In this document: in pieces, positions 57,279 through 64,000 of the stretch
How the letters are laid out: each line of letters begins with the position of its first letter
Numbering within the stretch: the first letter of the stretch is position 1
Notes under the pieces: generated by a model
Databases searched by the model: none
What the model was told of the DNA's origin: nothing
The model's input: only the letters and a program-made list of their open reading frames with translations
Assembly (NCBI GenBank): GCA_012959525.1
Contig: DUDB01000029.1
Location: forward strand, 1-64,000
Direction: 5' to 3'
Source of the DNA: Planctomycetota bacterium
Lineage (GTDB): Bacteria; Planctomycetota; UBA1135; GCA-002686595
Length of the DNA: 64,000 bases
Program-made: the position numbers and the translations under genes

Positions 57279-59846
57279 ATGATCCAACTCGCCGCGCTCC
57301 TAGCACTCTGCTCCCTCTCCCCCACCCAAGAGCCGGCCCACGTCCAGGTCATTCAGGCTGGCAAGCGCCACCGCATCCTGCTCGACGGCCAGGCGCTGCA
57401 CTCCAGCGCGCGCACCCTCGCGAATGCTCGTCACGTGGACCTGCGCCCCGTTTTCTCGGGCGCCTCCCAAGCCCATGAGCATGGAGTCCTGCTGTGGAAC
57501 GAGGTCAGCCCCAAGGGTCGCAAGAAGCCCCACTACCGGGTGCAGCTTGCGGACGGTCGCTGGGCAAGAGCACGGGTAGCGGACGAGCGGTTGCATACGC
57601 TGTGGGCGCTCTTCGACCCCCTGACACAATCGCCCCAAGACCTACCTTCCCCCCTGGGTGAGTCCGGCGCGCTGGCTATCATTCAGTACGAGACCCAGCC
57701 CCTGGACTCCTACCGGCACAGGGTGGAAGCCGCCGGTGGCAAGGTCCTACGCTTTCTGCCCGGCCACGGGCACATTGCGCACCTGCCGCGCTCGTCCTGG
57801 GAACAGCTGCGGGCCATGCCCTTCGTGCGCTGGGTGGGTGCCTACGACCCGCGCATGCGGGTGGAGCCTGCCCTCCTCGAGCGCATGCACTCCGGCCAGG
57901 CCCTCGGGACTGGACGCTATCTGATCCAACTCACCGAGCGCGGCTCCGCAACGCGCAAGGCCACCGCGGCGCGCCTCGTTGAGGCGGGTGCCCGGATGCA
58001 TGCGAGCGCCGATCAGGGCTGGATGCTGAACGCGACCCTGGATGAGGTGCTGCTACGCGAAGTCCTGGCCTGGGATACGGTGCTGTACGTGGATCGCTGG
58101 CAGCCGGCTCGCACCTACATGGAAAAAGTGCGCGTGGATGGAGGGGCGGATTACCTGGAGTCGCTCACGGGCTTCACGGGCCAAGGGGTGGCGGGCGAAG
58201 TCTGCGACTCGGGCCTCCTGACCTCCCACCAGGACTTCCAATCCAACGCACCCTTGATGCACAACGGCAACAACGCCGACGACTGGCACGGAACATCCGT
58301 GGCGGGCATTGTCTTCGGCGATGGCCAGGGCAGCGCCACGGCGCGCGGCATGCTGCCCGACGGCGACCACGTGTTCGCGACCTTCTACAACCTCAACAAC
58401 CGCTACACACACACGGCCCAGTTGCTCCAGCCCCCCTACGAGTGTGTCTTCCAGACCAACTCATGGGGTTGGGGCTACAGCAACAGCTACACCAATCAGA
58501 CCACGACCCTGGATGACGTGGCCTTCAAGAACGACCTGGTCATCTGTCAGGCTCAGGGCAACAGCGGCACCGCCCAGTCCGAACAGCTCTCCTGGGCAAA
58601 AAACGTCCTGTCGGTGGGCGGCATCAACCACCTCAATACCCAGACCCTGAGCGATGACTTCCACAATGGCGCTGGTGGGAGCCATGGCCCGGCCCCGGAT
58701 GGACGCATCAAGCCGGATCTGTGCTACTGGTACGACTCGATCCGGACGACCTCCGATAGCGGTGGCTACACCAACAGCTTCGGCGGAACCAGTGCCGCCA
58801 CACCGGAGACCGCCGGACACGTCGGCCTGCTATATCAGATGTGGCACCAGGATCTGTTTGGAACAAGTTCTGGGGGCACGACGGTTTTTGATAGCGCGCC
58901 TAAGGCCACCACGGCCAAGGCCATGATGATCAACACGGCCAACCAATACTCCTTCACCCAGGGCAGCGACCTGCGGCGAGTGCGACAGGGTTGGGGCCGG
59001 CCCAGCGTGCAGCGGCTGCACGACCTGCGCGATGAGTTCTTCATCGTGGATGAGACCGACGTGCTCCAGAACCTGGACACCATCGTCTACCAGGTCAGCG
59101 TGGCCGCGGGCACTCCCGAGTTGCGCGCCACCCTGGTCTACCTAGACCCGGCCGGGACGACCTCGGCCAGCCAGCACCGCATCAACGACGTCTCCATGCG
59201 TCTAACCTCACCCAGCGGCGTGAAGTACTGGGGCAACCAGGGCATGAAGACGGGGATGTTCACTTCCTCGGGCGGTAGTTCCAACAAGCTGGACACCGTC
59301 GAAAATGTCTGGCTCGCCAACCCGGAGGCGGGCAACTGGACGGTCAAGATTTTCGCGGACGAGGTCAACCAGGATGCCCACCTGGAGACCGCCGCCGTGG
59401 ACGTGGACTTTGCCCTGGTGGTGTCGGGAGTCACGACGAGCTCCTGCGCCGACCCCATCAACTACTGCAGCACAAGCTCCAACTCAGCGGGCGTGGGCGC
59501 GGTGATGGGCTTCACGGGCAGCGCCTCCCTGGCCGCCAACGACCTGACCCTGACCACCTCCGGCCTGCCGGCCAGCACCTTTGGGGTCTACCTCTACGGG
59601 CCGACCCAGGACAACCAGCCCGCAGGCAACGGCACCCTGTGTGTGGCCCAGCCCTTCGGCATTCTGGGCGTGGTCCGTGCGAGCGTGGGTGGCACGAGCA
59701 GCCTGCTCCTGAATACGACCAGCCTGCCCGGAGGCCCGATCAACACCGGCGACACCCTGCACTTCCAGCTCTGGTATCGCGACCGTCAGGGTGGAGGCTC
59801 GGGTAACAACCTCTCGGACGGACTGCAGGCCACCTTCTGCGACTAG
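57279..59846 (+). CDS. Secreted subtilase (S8 peptidase) with a C-terminal planctomycete-type domain
   Basis: 855 residues from ATG 57279. N-terminal hydrophobic signal (MIQLAALLALCSL). A propeptide-like region (about 20-270), then the S8 domain: Asp310 in AGEVCDSGLL, His337 in DWHGTSVAGIVFG, Asn428 in QAQGNSGTA and Ser505 in SFGGTSAATPETAGH, a full catalytic set. A P-proprotein-like beta-domain follows (about 610-710; RLTSPSGVKYWGNQG, GNWTVKIFADEVN). The last 130 residues start at SCADPINYC and end LSDGLQATFC, a Cys-bounded domain I associate with planctomycete exported proteins. The next gene converges after one base. Confidence 0.88.
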   Translation: MIQLAALLALCSLSPTQEPAHVQVIQAGKRHRILLDGQALHSSARTLANARHVDLRPVFSGASQAHEHGVLLWNEVSPKGRKKPHYRVQLADGRWARARVADERLHTLWALFDPLTQSPQDLPSPLGESGALAIIQYETQPLDSYRHRVEAAGGKVLRFLPGHGHIAHLPRSSWEQLRAMPFVRWVGAYDPRMRVEPALLERMHSGQALGTGRYLIQLTERGSATRKATAARLVEAGARMHASADQGWMLNATLDEVLLREVLAWDTVLYVDRWQPARTYMEKVRVDGGADYLESLTGFTGQGVAGEVCDSGLLTSHQDFQSNAPLMHNGNNADDWHGTSVAGIVFGDGQGSATARGMLPDGDHVFATFYNLNNRYTHTAQLLQPPYECVFQTNSWGWGYSNSYTNQTTTLDDVAFKNDLVICQAQGNSGTAQSEQLSWAKNVLSVGGINHLNTQTLSDDFHNGAGGSHGPAPDGRIKPDLCYWYDSIRTTSDSGGYTNSFGGTSAATPETAGHVGLLYQMWHQDLFGTSSGGTTVFDSAPKATTAKAMMINTANQYSFTQGSDLRRVRQGWGRPSVQRLHDLRDEFFIVDETDVLQNLDTIVYQVSVAAGTPELRATLVYLDPAGTTSASQHRINDVSMRLTSPSGVKYWGNQGMKTGMFTSSGGSSNKLDTVENVWLANPEAGNWTVKIFADEVNQDAHLETAAVDVDFALVVSGVTTSSCADPINYCSTSSNSAGVGAVMGFTGSASLAANDLTLTTSGLPASTFGVYLYGPTQDNQPAGNGTLCVAQPFGILGVVRASVGGTSSLLLNTTSLPGGPINTGDTLHFQLWYRDRQGGGSGNNLSDGLQATFCD

Positions 59847-59847
59847 C

Positions 59848-60744
59848 CTACGGGGTCACGGGACACACGTACCCCTGCGGCTTCAGCATGAGGAGTGAGC
59901 AGTTGGTACGGCCCAGCAGGCGCTCGGCCGTGCCGCCCACCAACAACCCCGGCTCACCCTCCGTGGTGAGGCTCCCCATGACCAGCAGGTCGGGGTGCAA
60001 GTGCTCGCCCGCCTCACGGATCGCCAGGTAAGGCTGGCGCCGGCTCAGGTGAACGGCGGACTCCCCGTCGAAAGGTCCACTGGAAATCCTCTCGTCCACG
60101 AGGGCCCCGGCGCACGCCTTTTGCTTGTCCAAGAGGGCTTCGCGCTCTTCCCCTTCAGACGCCCCATAGCCTTCTGGGTTGGAGAGCGCGTGCACCACGT
60201 GCAAGCGCGCACCCTGGTGCTCGGCAACCCAGGCTGCCAGGTCCAACGCCTGCCCCCCCACCTCGGAGAGGTCGGTCGCGGCAAGAACCAGCTTGTGGTT
60301 CTGATCGTGCTCGGGCCGCACGGCCCAGACGGGGACCGGACACTTGCGCAAGACCTTGACGGCCACGGCGCCCAGCCGGCGTCCCTCCGCGGTGGGCGAA
60401 TCGCGCTTGCCCAGCACGACCATCTGCCCGCGGCCCTGAACGGCCAGCAGGACCAGGGCGCGCCACGGACGGAGGTCGGTCACCTCGGATGTCACCTTCA
60501 GCCCATGGGCGCTGCAACGCTCCACCGCCTCCACCAATCCCGGTGCATCCCCTGCCCCGAGAGCGGAAGCCGAGGCGGCATCGGACTCTGCTTGACCGTG
60601 GGTCGAGTGCACGAGATGCAACTCCGCACCCGCCGTTTGGGCCACCCAGAGGGCTTGATCCAAGGCGCGATCGCTACCCAGGGTGAGCGCCCCCTCAGGG
60701 AAGGCGACCTGCAGACCAACCAGGATCGTTTGCAGTTCTCGCAT
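59848..60744 (-). CDS. Tandem universal stress protein (UspA-type)
   Basis: 298 residues made of two UspA domains. First about residues 5-145 (LTLGSDRALDQALWVAQTAG, GQMVVLGKRDSPTAEGRRL), second about 150-290 (KLVLAATDLSEVGGQALDLA, HPDLLVMGSLTTEGEPGLLV, ERLLGRTNCSLLMLKPQG). Tandem Usp proteins dimerise internally and often bind ATP; the second domain keeps the Gly-rich C-terminal motif better. Cytoplasmic stress role. It is 12 bases after pgi and may be cotranscribed. Confidence 0.85.
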   Translation of the reverse strand: MRELQTILVGLQVAFPEGALTLGSDRALDQALWVAQTAGAELHLVHSTHGQAESDAASASALGAGDAPGLVEAVERCSAHGLKVTSEVTDLRPWRALVLLAVQGRGQMVVLGKRDSPTAEGRRLGAVAVKVLRKCPVPVWAVRPEHDQNHKLVLAATDLSEVGGQALDLAAWVAEHQGARLHVVHALSNPEGYGASEGEEREALLDKQKACAGALVDERISSGPFDGESAVHLSRRQPYLAIREAGEHLHPDLLVMGSLTTEGEPGLLVGGTAERLLGRTNCSLLMLKPQGYVCPVTP

Positions 60745-60756
60745 GGGGCAAGGGTC

Positions 60757-62148
60757 CTAGATGCGTCTGGCCGTCGTGCCGCTGGACGCCTCGATCTCCT
60801 GGCGCCGCTCTTCAAAGCCCGAGCGCCCCATCAGGGCATAGGCTGCGATCTTGCCAGCCTCCACGCCGGGCTGGTCAAACGCATCCACGCCGTAGTGCTC
60901 GCCCATGACCGCCACGGCGAGCTCCATCATGTACAGGTACTGCCCCACGGTGGCCGCATTCACCTTGGGGAAGATCACGTCCACGGAAGGGCGGCCCGCT
61001 TCGGTGAGGGCGATACGCGTGCCCTCGCGTTCGGCCTCAAAGAGATCGTTGAGGGTCCGTCCGCCCAGGTAGGCCAGCGCATCCCGATCGGAGTAGGCCT
61101 TGGGGATGGTGATTGTGTGGTCGGAGTTCTCCACAGACAGGAAGGTGAACCACTTGTCCGCCGGGCCTTCGGCGTAGAGCTGCACCTGGGAGTGTTGATC
61201 CGTCACGCCCACGGCGCGCACGGGCGTCGGCCCGACGAACACCTCCTGCCCATCCCTTGAGAGCCGCTTGCCGATGGACTCCGCGAGGAGCTGTGCATAC
61301 CAATCCGCCAAGTCGCGCAGGCGCTGGCTGTAGGCAAAGGTCACCGCGATGTTCTTGTTGCCTTCCGACTGCATCAGCCACTGGATGGCCGCGTAGATCA
61401 GGGCCGGGTTCTCCTCAAAGGGCGCCTGCCTGCAGCGCACATCCATGTCGGCGGCACCCGCCGCCAGCCCGCGGATGTCGATACCCACGAGCGCTGCGGA
61501 CAGCAATCCCACCGGAGAGAGCACGCTGAAGCGGCCCCCCACACCTTCGGGTACCACGAAAGACGCGTAGCCTTCTTCCTCGACAATGGGGCGCAGCACG
61601 CCCTGGCTCCCATCGGTGGTCACCACCACGTGCTGCTTGTGTCCCTCTTGACCCAGAGCCTCGATCAGCGCCTTTTGAAAGATCAGGAACTGACTCATGG
61701 TCTCCGCGGTGGAGCCGGACTTGGAGATCACGTTGAAGAGGCACTTGCGCAGATCCACGTGGGCAAGAAACTCGCCGATCCAGTCGGGATCCACGTTGTC
61801 CAGGACGTGCAGTCGCGGAAGGTCCGCGGGGGGCTGCAAATCGTGGTAGGGGCTATTCAGAGCCGTGTGCAGGGCACGTGGCCCCAGTGCGGAGCCTCCG
61901 ATCCCGAGCACGACCACATTCTCGAACTGCCCGCGCACAGAGGCTGCGTAGGCCACGATCTCGTCCAGCATCTCGTCCTGGTGTGGCAGATCGAGCCAGC
62001 GCAGGTCCGTGGTGCGGCGCGCCTGCACGGCGGCCAGTGCAGCCATGGATGGCGCGGCCAATGCCATCAGGCTCTGCTCATCCAGTCCGTGGGGCGCACC
62101 GATCGAATCGGCCAGGATGTGGGTGTAGTCCAGTTGAATGCGGTCCAT
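60757..62148 (-). CDS. pgi: Glucose-6-phosphate isomerase
   Basis: Interconverts glucose 6-phosphate and fructose 6-phosphate. 463 residues, the shorter type also seen in Firmicutes and Thermotogales. Motifs: VVVLGIGGSALGPRALHTAL, NVISKSGSTAETMSQFL (sugar-phosphate site), VGGRFSVLSPVGLLSAALVG, VTDQHSQVQLYAEGPADKW with the conserved His, and GVDAFDQPGVEAGK, with the Lys of the C-terminal signature. Same strand as the YugP-like gene, 51 bases downstream of it. Confidence 0.95.
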   Translation of the reverse strand: MDRIQLDYTHILADSIGAPHGLDEQSLMALAAPSMAALAAVQARRTTDLRWLDLPHQDEMLDEIVAYAASVRGQFENVVVLGIGGSALGPRALHTALNSPYHDLQPPADLPRLHVLDNVDPDWIGEFLAHVDLRKCLFNVISKSGSTAETMSQFLIFQKALIEALGQEGHKQHVVVTTDGSQGVLRPIVEEEGYASFVVPEGVGGRFSVLSPVGLLSAALVGIDIRGLAAGAADMDVRCRQAPFEENPALIYAAIQWLMQSEGNKNIAVTFAYSQRLRDLADWYAQLLAESIGKRLSRDGQEVFVGPTPVRAVGVTDQHSQVQLYAEGPADKWFTFLSVENSDHTITIPKAYSDRDALAYLGGRTLNDLFEAEREGTRIALTEAGRPSVDVIFPKVNAATVGQYLYMMELAVAVMGEHYGVDAFDQPGVEAGKIAAYALMGRSGFEERRQEIEASSGTTARRI

Positions 62149-62199
62149 TGTCGCGCGGATCCTAAGACCCGTTGGAGAGGTGTGGGCAGGTCACGTTCC

Positions 62200-62877
62200 C
62201 TAGTCGCGGGAACGCATGATGAGATAGAGCAATGTCGCGATCGAGGTCAAGGCTGAAGCCACGTAGGTCATGGCCGCTGCGTTGAGAACCTTGGCGACGC
62301 CCTGTTCCTCTTCCGCGTTGATCACGATCCCGGTCTCAGCCAGAACGAGCTTGGCCCGGCGCGAGGCGTCGAACTCGACGGGCAGGGTGACCAATTGAAA
62401 CACCACGGTGACACCGAAGACGATGATACCCACCGTGACCAGAGGCTTGATGCTGAGGATCATGCCGGCAAAGAAAATCCACAGCCAACCCTTCGACCCG
62501 AACTGGGTGATGGGGACCATGAACGACCGCAACTGCAGGGGAGCATAGGCCCGCGCATCCTGGATCGCATGCCCAGCTTCGTGTGCAGCCACGGCGACGG
62601 CAGAGATTGAGCGCCCTCCGTAGACGTCCGGCGAGAGGCGCAGGACCTTCCCTCTGGGGTCGTAGTGATCCGAAAGGAAACCGCTGGACTGTTCGATGCG
62701 AACGGCAATCCCTGCCGAGCGGGCCACGGCCGCCGCGGCTTCCGCACCGGTCATCCCTGAGCGAACACCTACACGAGAGAAACGCTGAAACGTGGACTTC
62801 ACCCGGGCGCTGGCGACCATGGCAATGAGCATGCACGGGCCGACGATTAGGAAATACCAGGGATCGAACAAGTACAT
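62200..62877 (-). CDS. YugP-like membrane zinc metallopeptidase (Zn_peptidase_2)
   Basis: 225 residues. First helix about 6-25 (PWYFLIVGPCMLIAMVASAR), then a cytoplasmic-side loop with AVAAHEAGHAIQDARAYAPL (HExxH-type: HEAGH), followed by three further helices (VPITQFGSKGWLWIFFAGMI; VTVGIIVFGVTVVFQLVTLP; YVASALTSIATLLYLIMR). FDASRRAKLVL and a downstream Glu-rich stretch are also family features. Function unknown in most bacteria. Divergent from the MerR gene. Confidence 0.9.
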   Translation of the reverse strand: MYLFDPWYFLIVGPCMLIAMVASARVKSTFQRFSRVGVRSGMTGAEAAAAVARSAGIAVRIEQSSGFLSDHYDPRGKVLRLSPDVYGGRSISAVAVAAHEAGHAIQDARAYAPLQLRSFMVPITQFGSKGWLWIFFAGMILSIKPLVTVGIIVFGVTVVFQLVTLPVEFDASRRAKLVLAETGIVINAEEEQGVAKVLNAAAMTYVASALTSIATLLYLIMRSRD

Positions 62878-63097
62878 GATCAGTAAGGGCAGGGATTAGT
62901 GCGCCACGATACGCCGTTGGACTGCGAGGTCCACCAAGGAGAACCCCTACGTTCCTGAACCCCATGAGGGAAGGGCTGATGGGACCATGGCAGCCTCGTC
63001 CCGATTGAGCCTATGCCCCCCAGCGGTCTTCCGCTACCGTAAGGGACAGAGTGTGGTACGGGCCTTCCCTCCCGACTCCTCCATACCCCTCCCCCAC
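62878..63097. other. Divergent intergenic region, YugP-like gene / MerR gene
   Basis: 220 bases. The frame in front of the MerR ATG is open to 62987, but its residues look non-coding. No tRNA or known riboswitch motif seen. A partial dyad near 63037-63061 is listed separately. Confidence 0.45.
63037..63061. promoter_or_regulatory. Possible MerR-type operator dyad
   Basis: CCGTA (63037-63041) and TACGG (63057-63061) are inverted with 15 bases between, about 40 bases before the MerR start. MerR proteins bind such dyads inside promoters with long spacers, but the arms are short and I see no clear -10. Confidence 0.25.
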
Positions 63098-63580
63098 ATG
63101 ACCGTCCAGCCTGATCCCCCCGATCTACTCAAGATCGGCAAGTTCGCCAAGCTCGCGAAGACCAATCTGCGCACGCTCCGATACTACGAGGAGTTGGGAC
63201 TGGTCACGCCCTCTCGCCGGAGCAAGGGTGGCTTTCGCTACTACCGTCCCACGGATCTCGCACGCGTCGAGATGATCCAATTCCTGCAGGAATTGGGCCT
63301 ACAACTGGAGGAGATCGGGAACTCCCTCCGCGGGATCCCAGACGCCAGCCAGCGCGAAGAGTGGCTGATGCGACTGCAGGGCATTCTAACGCAACAAGAT
63401 GATCTGCTTTGCAAGCGCATCGATGCCCTGGAATCTCAACGCAACCTAGTCGAAGAATCCTTGAGCCACCTGGATACGTGCAAGACCTGTGAGCACCATC
63501 CGCAGCCCAGCAATAATTTCTGCGAACCCTGCCAGAGTTCGGGCAACCCTCTGCCCAAGCTGCTGAGCGCACTCTTCTAG
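63098..63580 (+). CDS. MerR-family regulator with a C-terminal CxxC-x10-CxxC cluster
   Basis: 160 residues from ATG 63098. Winged helix-turn-helix: LLKIGKFAKLAKTNLRTLRY, YEELGLVTPSRRSKGGFRYY. A long dimerisation helix follows (about 65-125). The end carries CKTC and CEPC separated by ten residues, a potential zinc or iron-sulfur site. SoxR has a different four-Cys spacing, so the sensed signal cannot be read directly. It starts 55 bases before the cysteine desulfurase gene on the same strand, which suggests control of Fe-S or sulfur metabolism. Confidence 0.85.
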   Translation: MTVQPDPPDLLKIGKFAKLAKTNLRTLRYYEELGLVTPSRRSKGGFRYYRPTDLARVEMIQFLQELGLQLEEIGNSLRGIPDASQREEWLMRLQGILTQQDDLLCKRIDALESQRNLVEESLSHLDTCKTCEHHPQPSNNFCEPCQSSGNPLPKLLSALF

Positions 63581-63635
63581 GCATGCCCCGGGCGCGGGTT
63601 CTGCCGAGCTCGCAATCATGCATAGGCTGAGCCCC

Positions 63636-64000
63636 ATGCAACGCATCTACCTGGACAACAACTCCACGACCCGGCCGGCGCCTGAAGTGGTCGAAGCCAT
63701 GGGCCCGTGGATGGGTGAGCGCCATGCAAATCCCTCCAGCCCCCACCCCGATGGCGAGGCGAGCGCTGACGCCATCCGAGCAGCCCGTGGCCAGGTGGCC
63801 TCACTCCTGGGTTGCCGCCCTTCAGAAATCTGTTTCACGTCCGGCGCCAGCGAGAGCATCGCTACGGCCTTCGCGTCGGTCCAAGCCACCGCGCCAGCTG
63901 AGCGCCGCAAGCTGATCGTCTCCAGCACCGAGCACAGCGCGGTGAAGTACAACGCCAAGCGAGCCAAGGATGAAGGGTGGGATCTGGTCGTCATCGGCGT
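63636..64000 (+). CDS. Cysteine desulfurase (NifS/IscS family), N-terminal part
   Basis: PLP enzyme that takes sulfur from cysteine for Fe-S clusters and other uses. About 121 residues are in the window before it runs off. YLDNNSTTRPAPEVVEAM is the standard N-terminal motif (usually YLDNAATT), followed by NPSSPHPDGEAS, ICFTSGASESIATAF (PLP-phosphate loop) and STEHSAVKYNAK with the conserved His that stacks on PLP. The Ala-Ala of the first motif is Asn-Ser here. The catalytic Lys and Cys lie beyond the end. Confidence 0.9.
   Translation, partial: MQRIYLDNNSTTRPAPEVVEAMGPWMGERHANPSSPHPDGEASADAIRAARGQVASLLGCRPSEICFTSGASESIATAFASVQATAPAERRKLIVSSTEHSAVKYNAKRAKDEGWDLVVIG

Noticed and set aside
1-64000. 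CRISPR array, transposase, integrase, phage module or tRNA gene
   Set aside because: Looked for regular direct repeats, DDE or recombinase motifs and tRNA-like arms in the intergenic gaps; none was convincing.

Overview
The window is high-GC, densely packed bacterial DNA with many 1-4 base start/stop overlaps. It most likely comes from a planctomycete (Planctomycetota, PVC group). The evidence is three tandem EutN/CcmL microcompartment vertex genes next to a class II aldolase, Asp/Asn-rich 'DxNxNGIxD' repeats, LamG domains attached to unrelated proteins, a very large pseudopilin operon, and a secreted subtilase ending in a Cys-bounded C-terminal domain of a kind I associate with marine planctomycetes. 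The lineage call is inference from gene content, not from a marker gene. I saw no rRNA, tRNA, CRISPR array, insertion sequence or phage.

Layout. 1-5.1 kb (minus): 5' end of mreB, a small membrane protein, a coiled-coil membrane protein with a possible MreC-like end, apolipoprotein N-acyltransferase (lnt) and moeA. 5.2-13.4 kb (plus): an RND efflux operon with one lipoprotein adaptor and two tandem pumps. 13.5-15.4 kb (plus): overlapping ribH-nusB-ftsY. 15.5-25.9 kb: a cell-surface glycan group with a Wzy-like/TPR membrane protein, a convergent YfhO-family protein, then a plus-strand run of GT2 glycosyltransferase, response regulator, histidine kinase and two methyltransferases.

25.9-47.4 kb (minus) is the most striking region. 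It is a roughly 21.5-kb gene run headed by an FHA/transmembrane protein, followed by a PilM-PilN fusion, a PilO-like protein, a TPR protein, GspG-, GspH-, GspK-, GspJ- and GspI-like pseudopilins, a secreted protein with DnaJ-type Cys motifs, a lipoprotein parvulin, scpB and a SurA/PpiD-like chaperone. The GspK-like protein has 1708 residues, carries a LamG domain and several copies of a beta-repeat also present in its GspJ-like neighbour. No assembly ATPase, platform protein, secretin or prepilin peptidase is in the window. I regard this as the best candidate for an undescribed system: a pseudopilus-type machine with oversized, adhesin-like minor pseudopilins.

47.7-53.9 kb: radC, a very small membrane protein with its own strong terminator, a gluzincin peptidase, a YkgJ-type Cys-cluster protein, a Ser/Thr kinase and a LamG metallophosphoesterase. 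53.9-59.8 kb (plus): a parvulin-type chaperone, the three vertex genes, class II aldolase, a 200-base stretch with strong RNA-like folding, and the subtilase. 59.8-64 kb: tandem UspA protein, pgi, a YugP-like membrane zinc peptidase (all minus), then a MerR regulator with a C-terminal CxxC pair and the 5' end of a cysteine desulfurase (plus).
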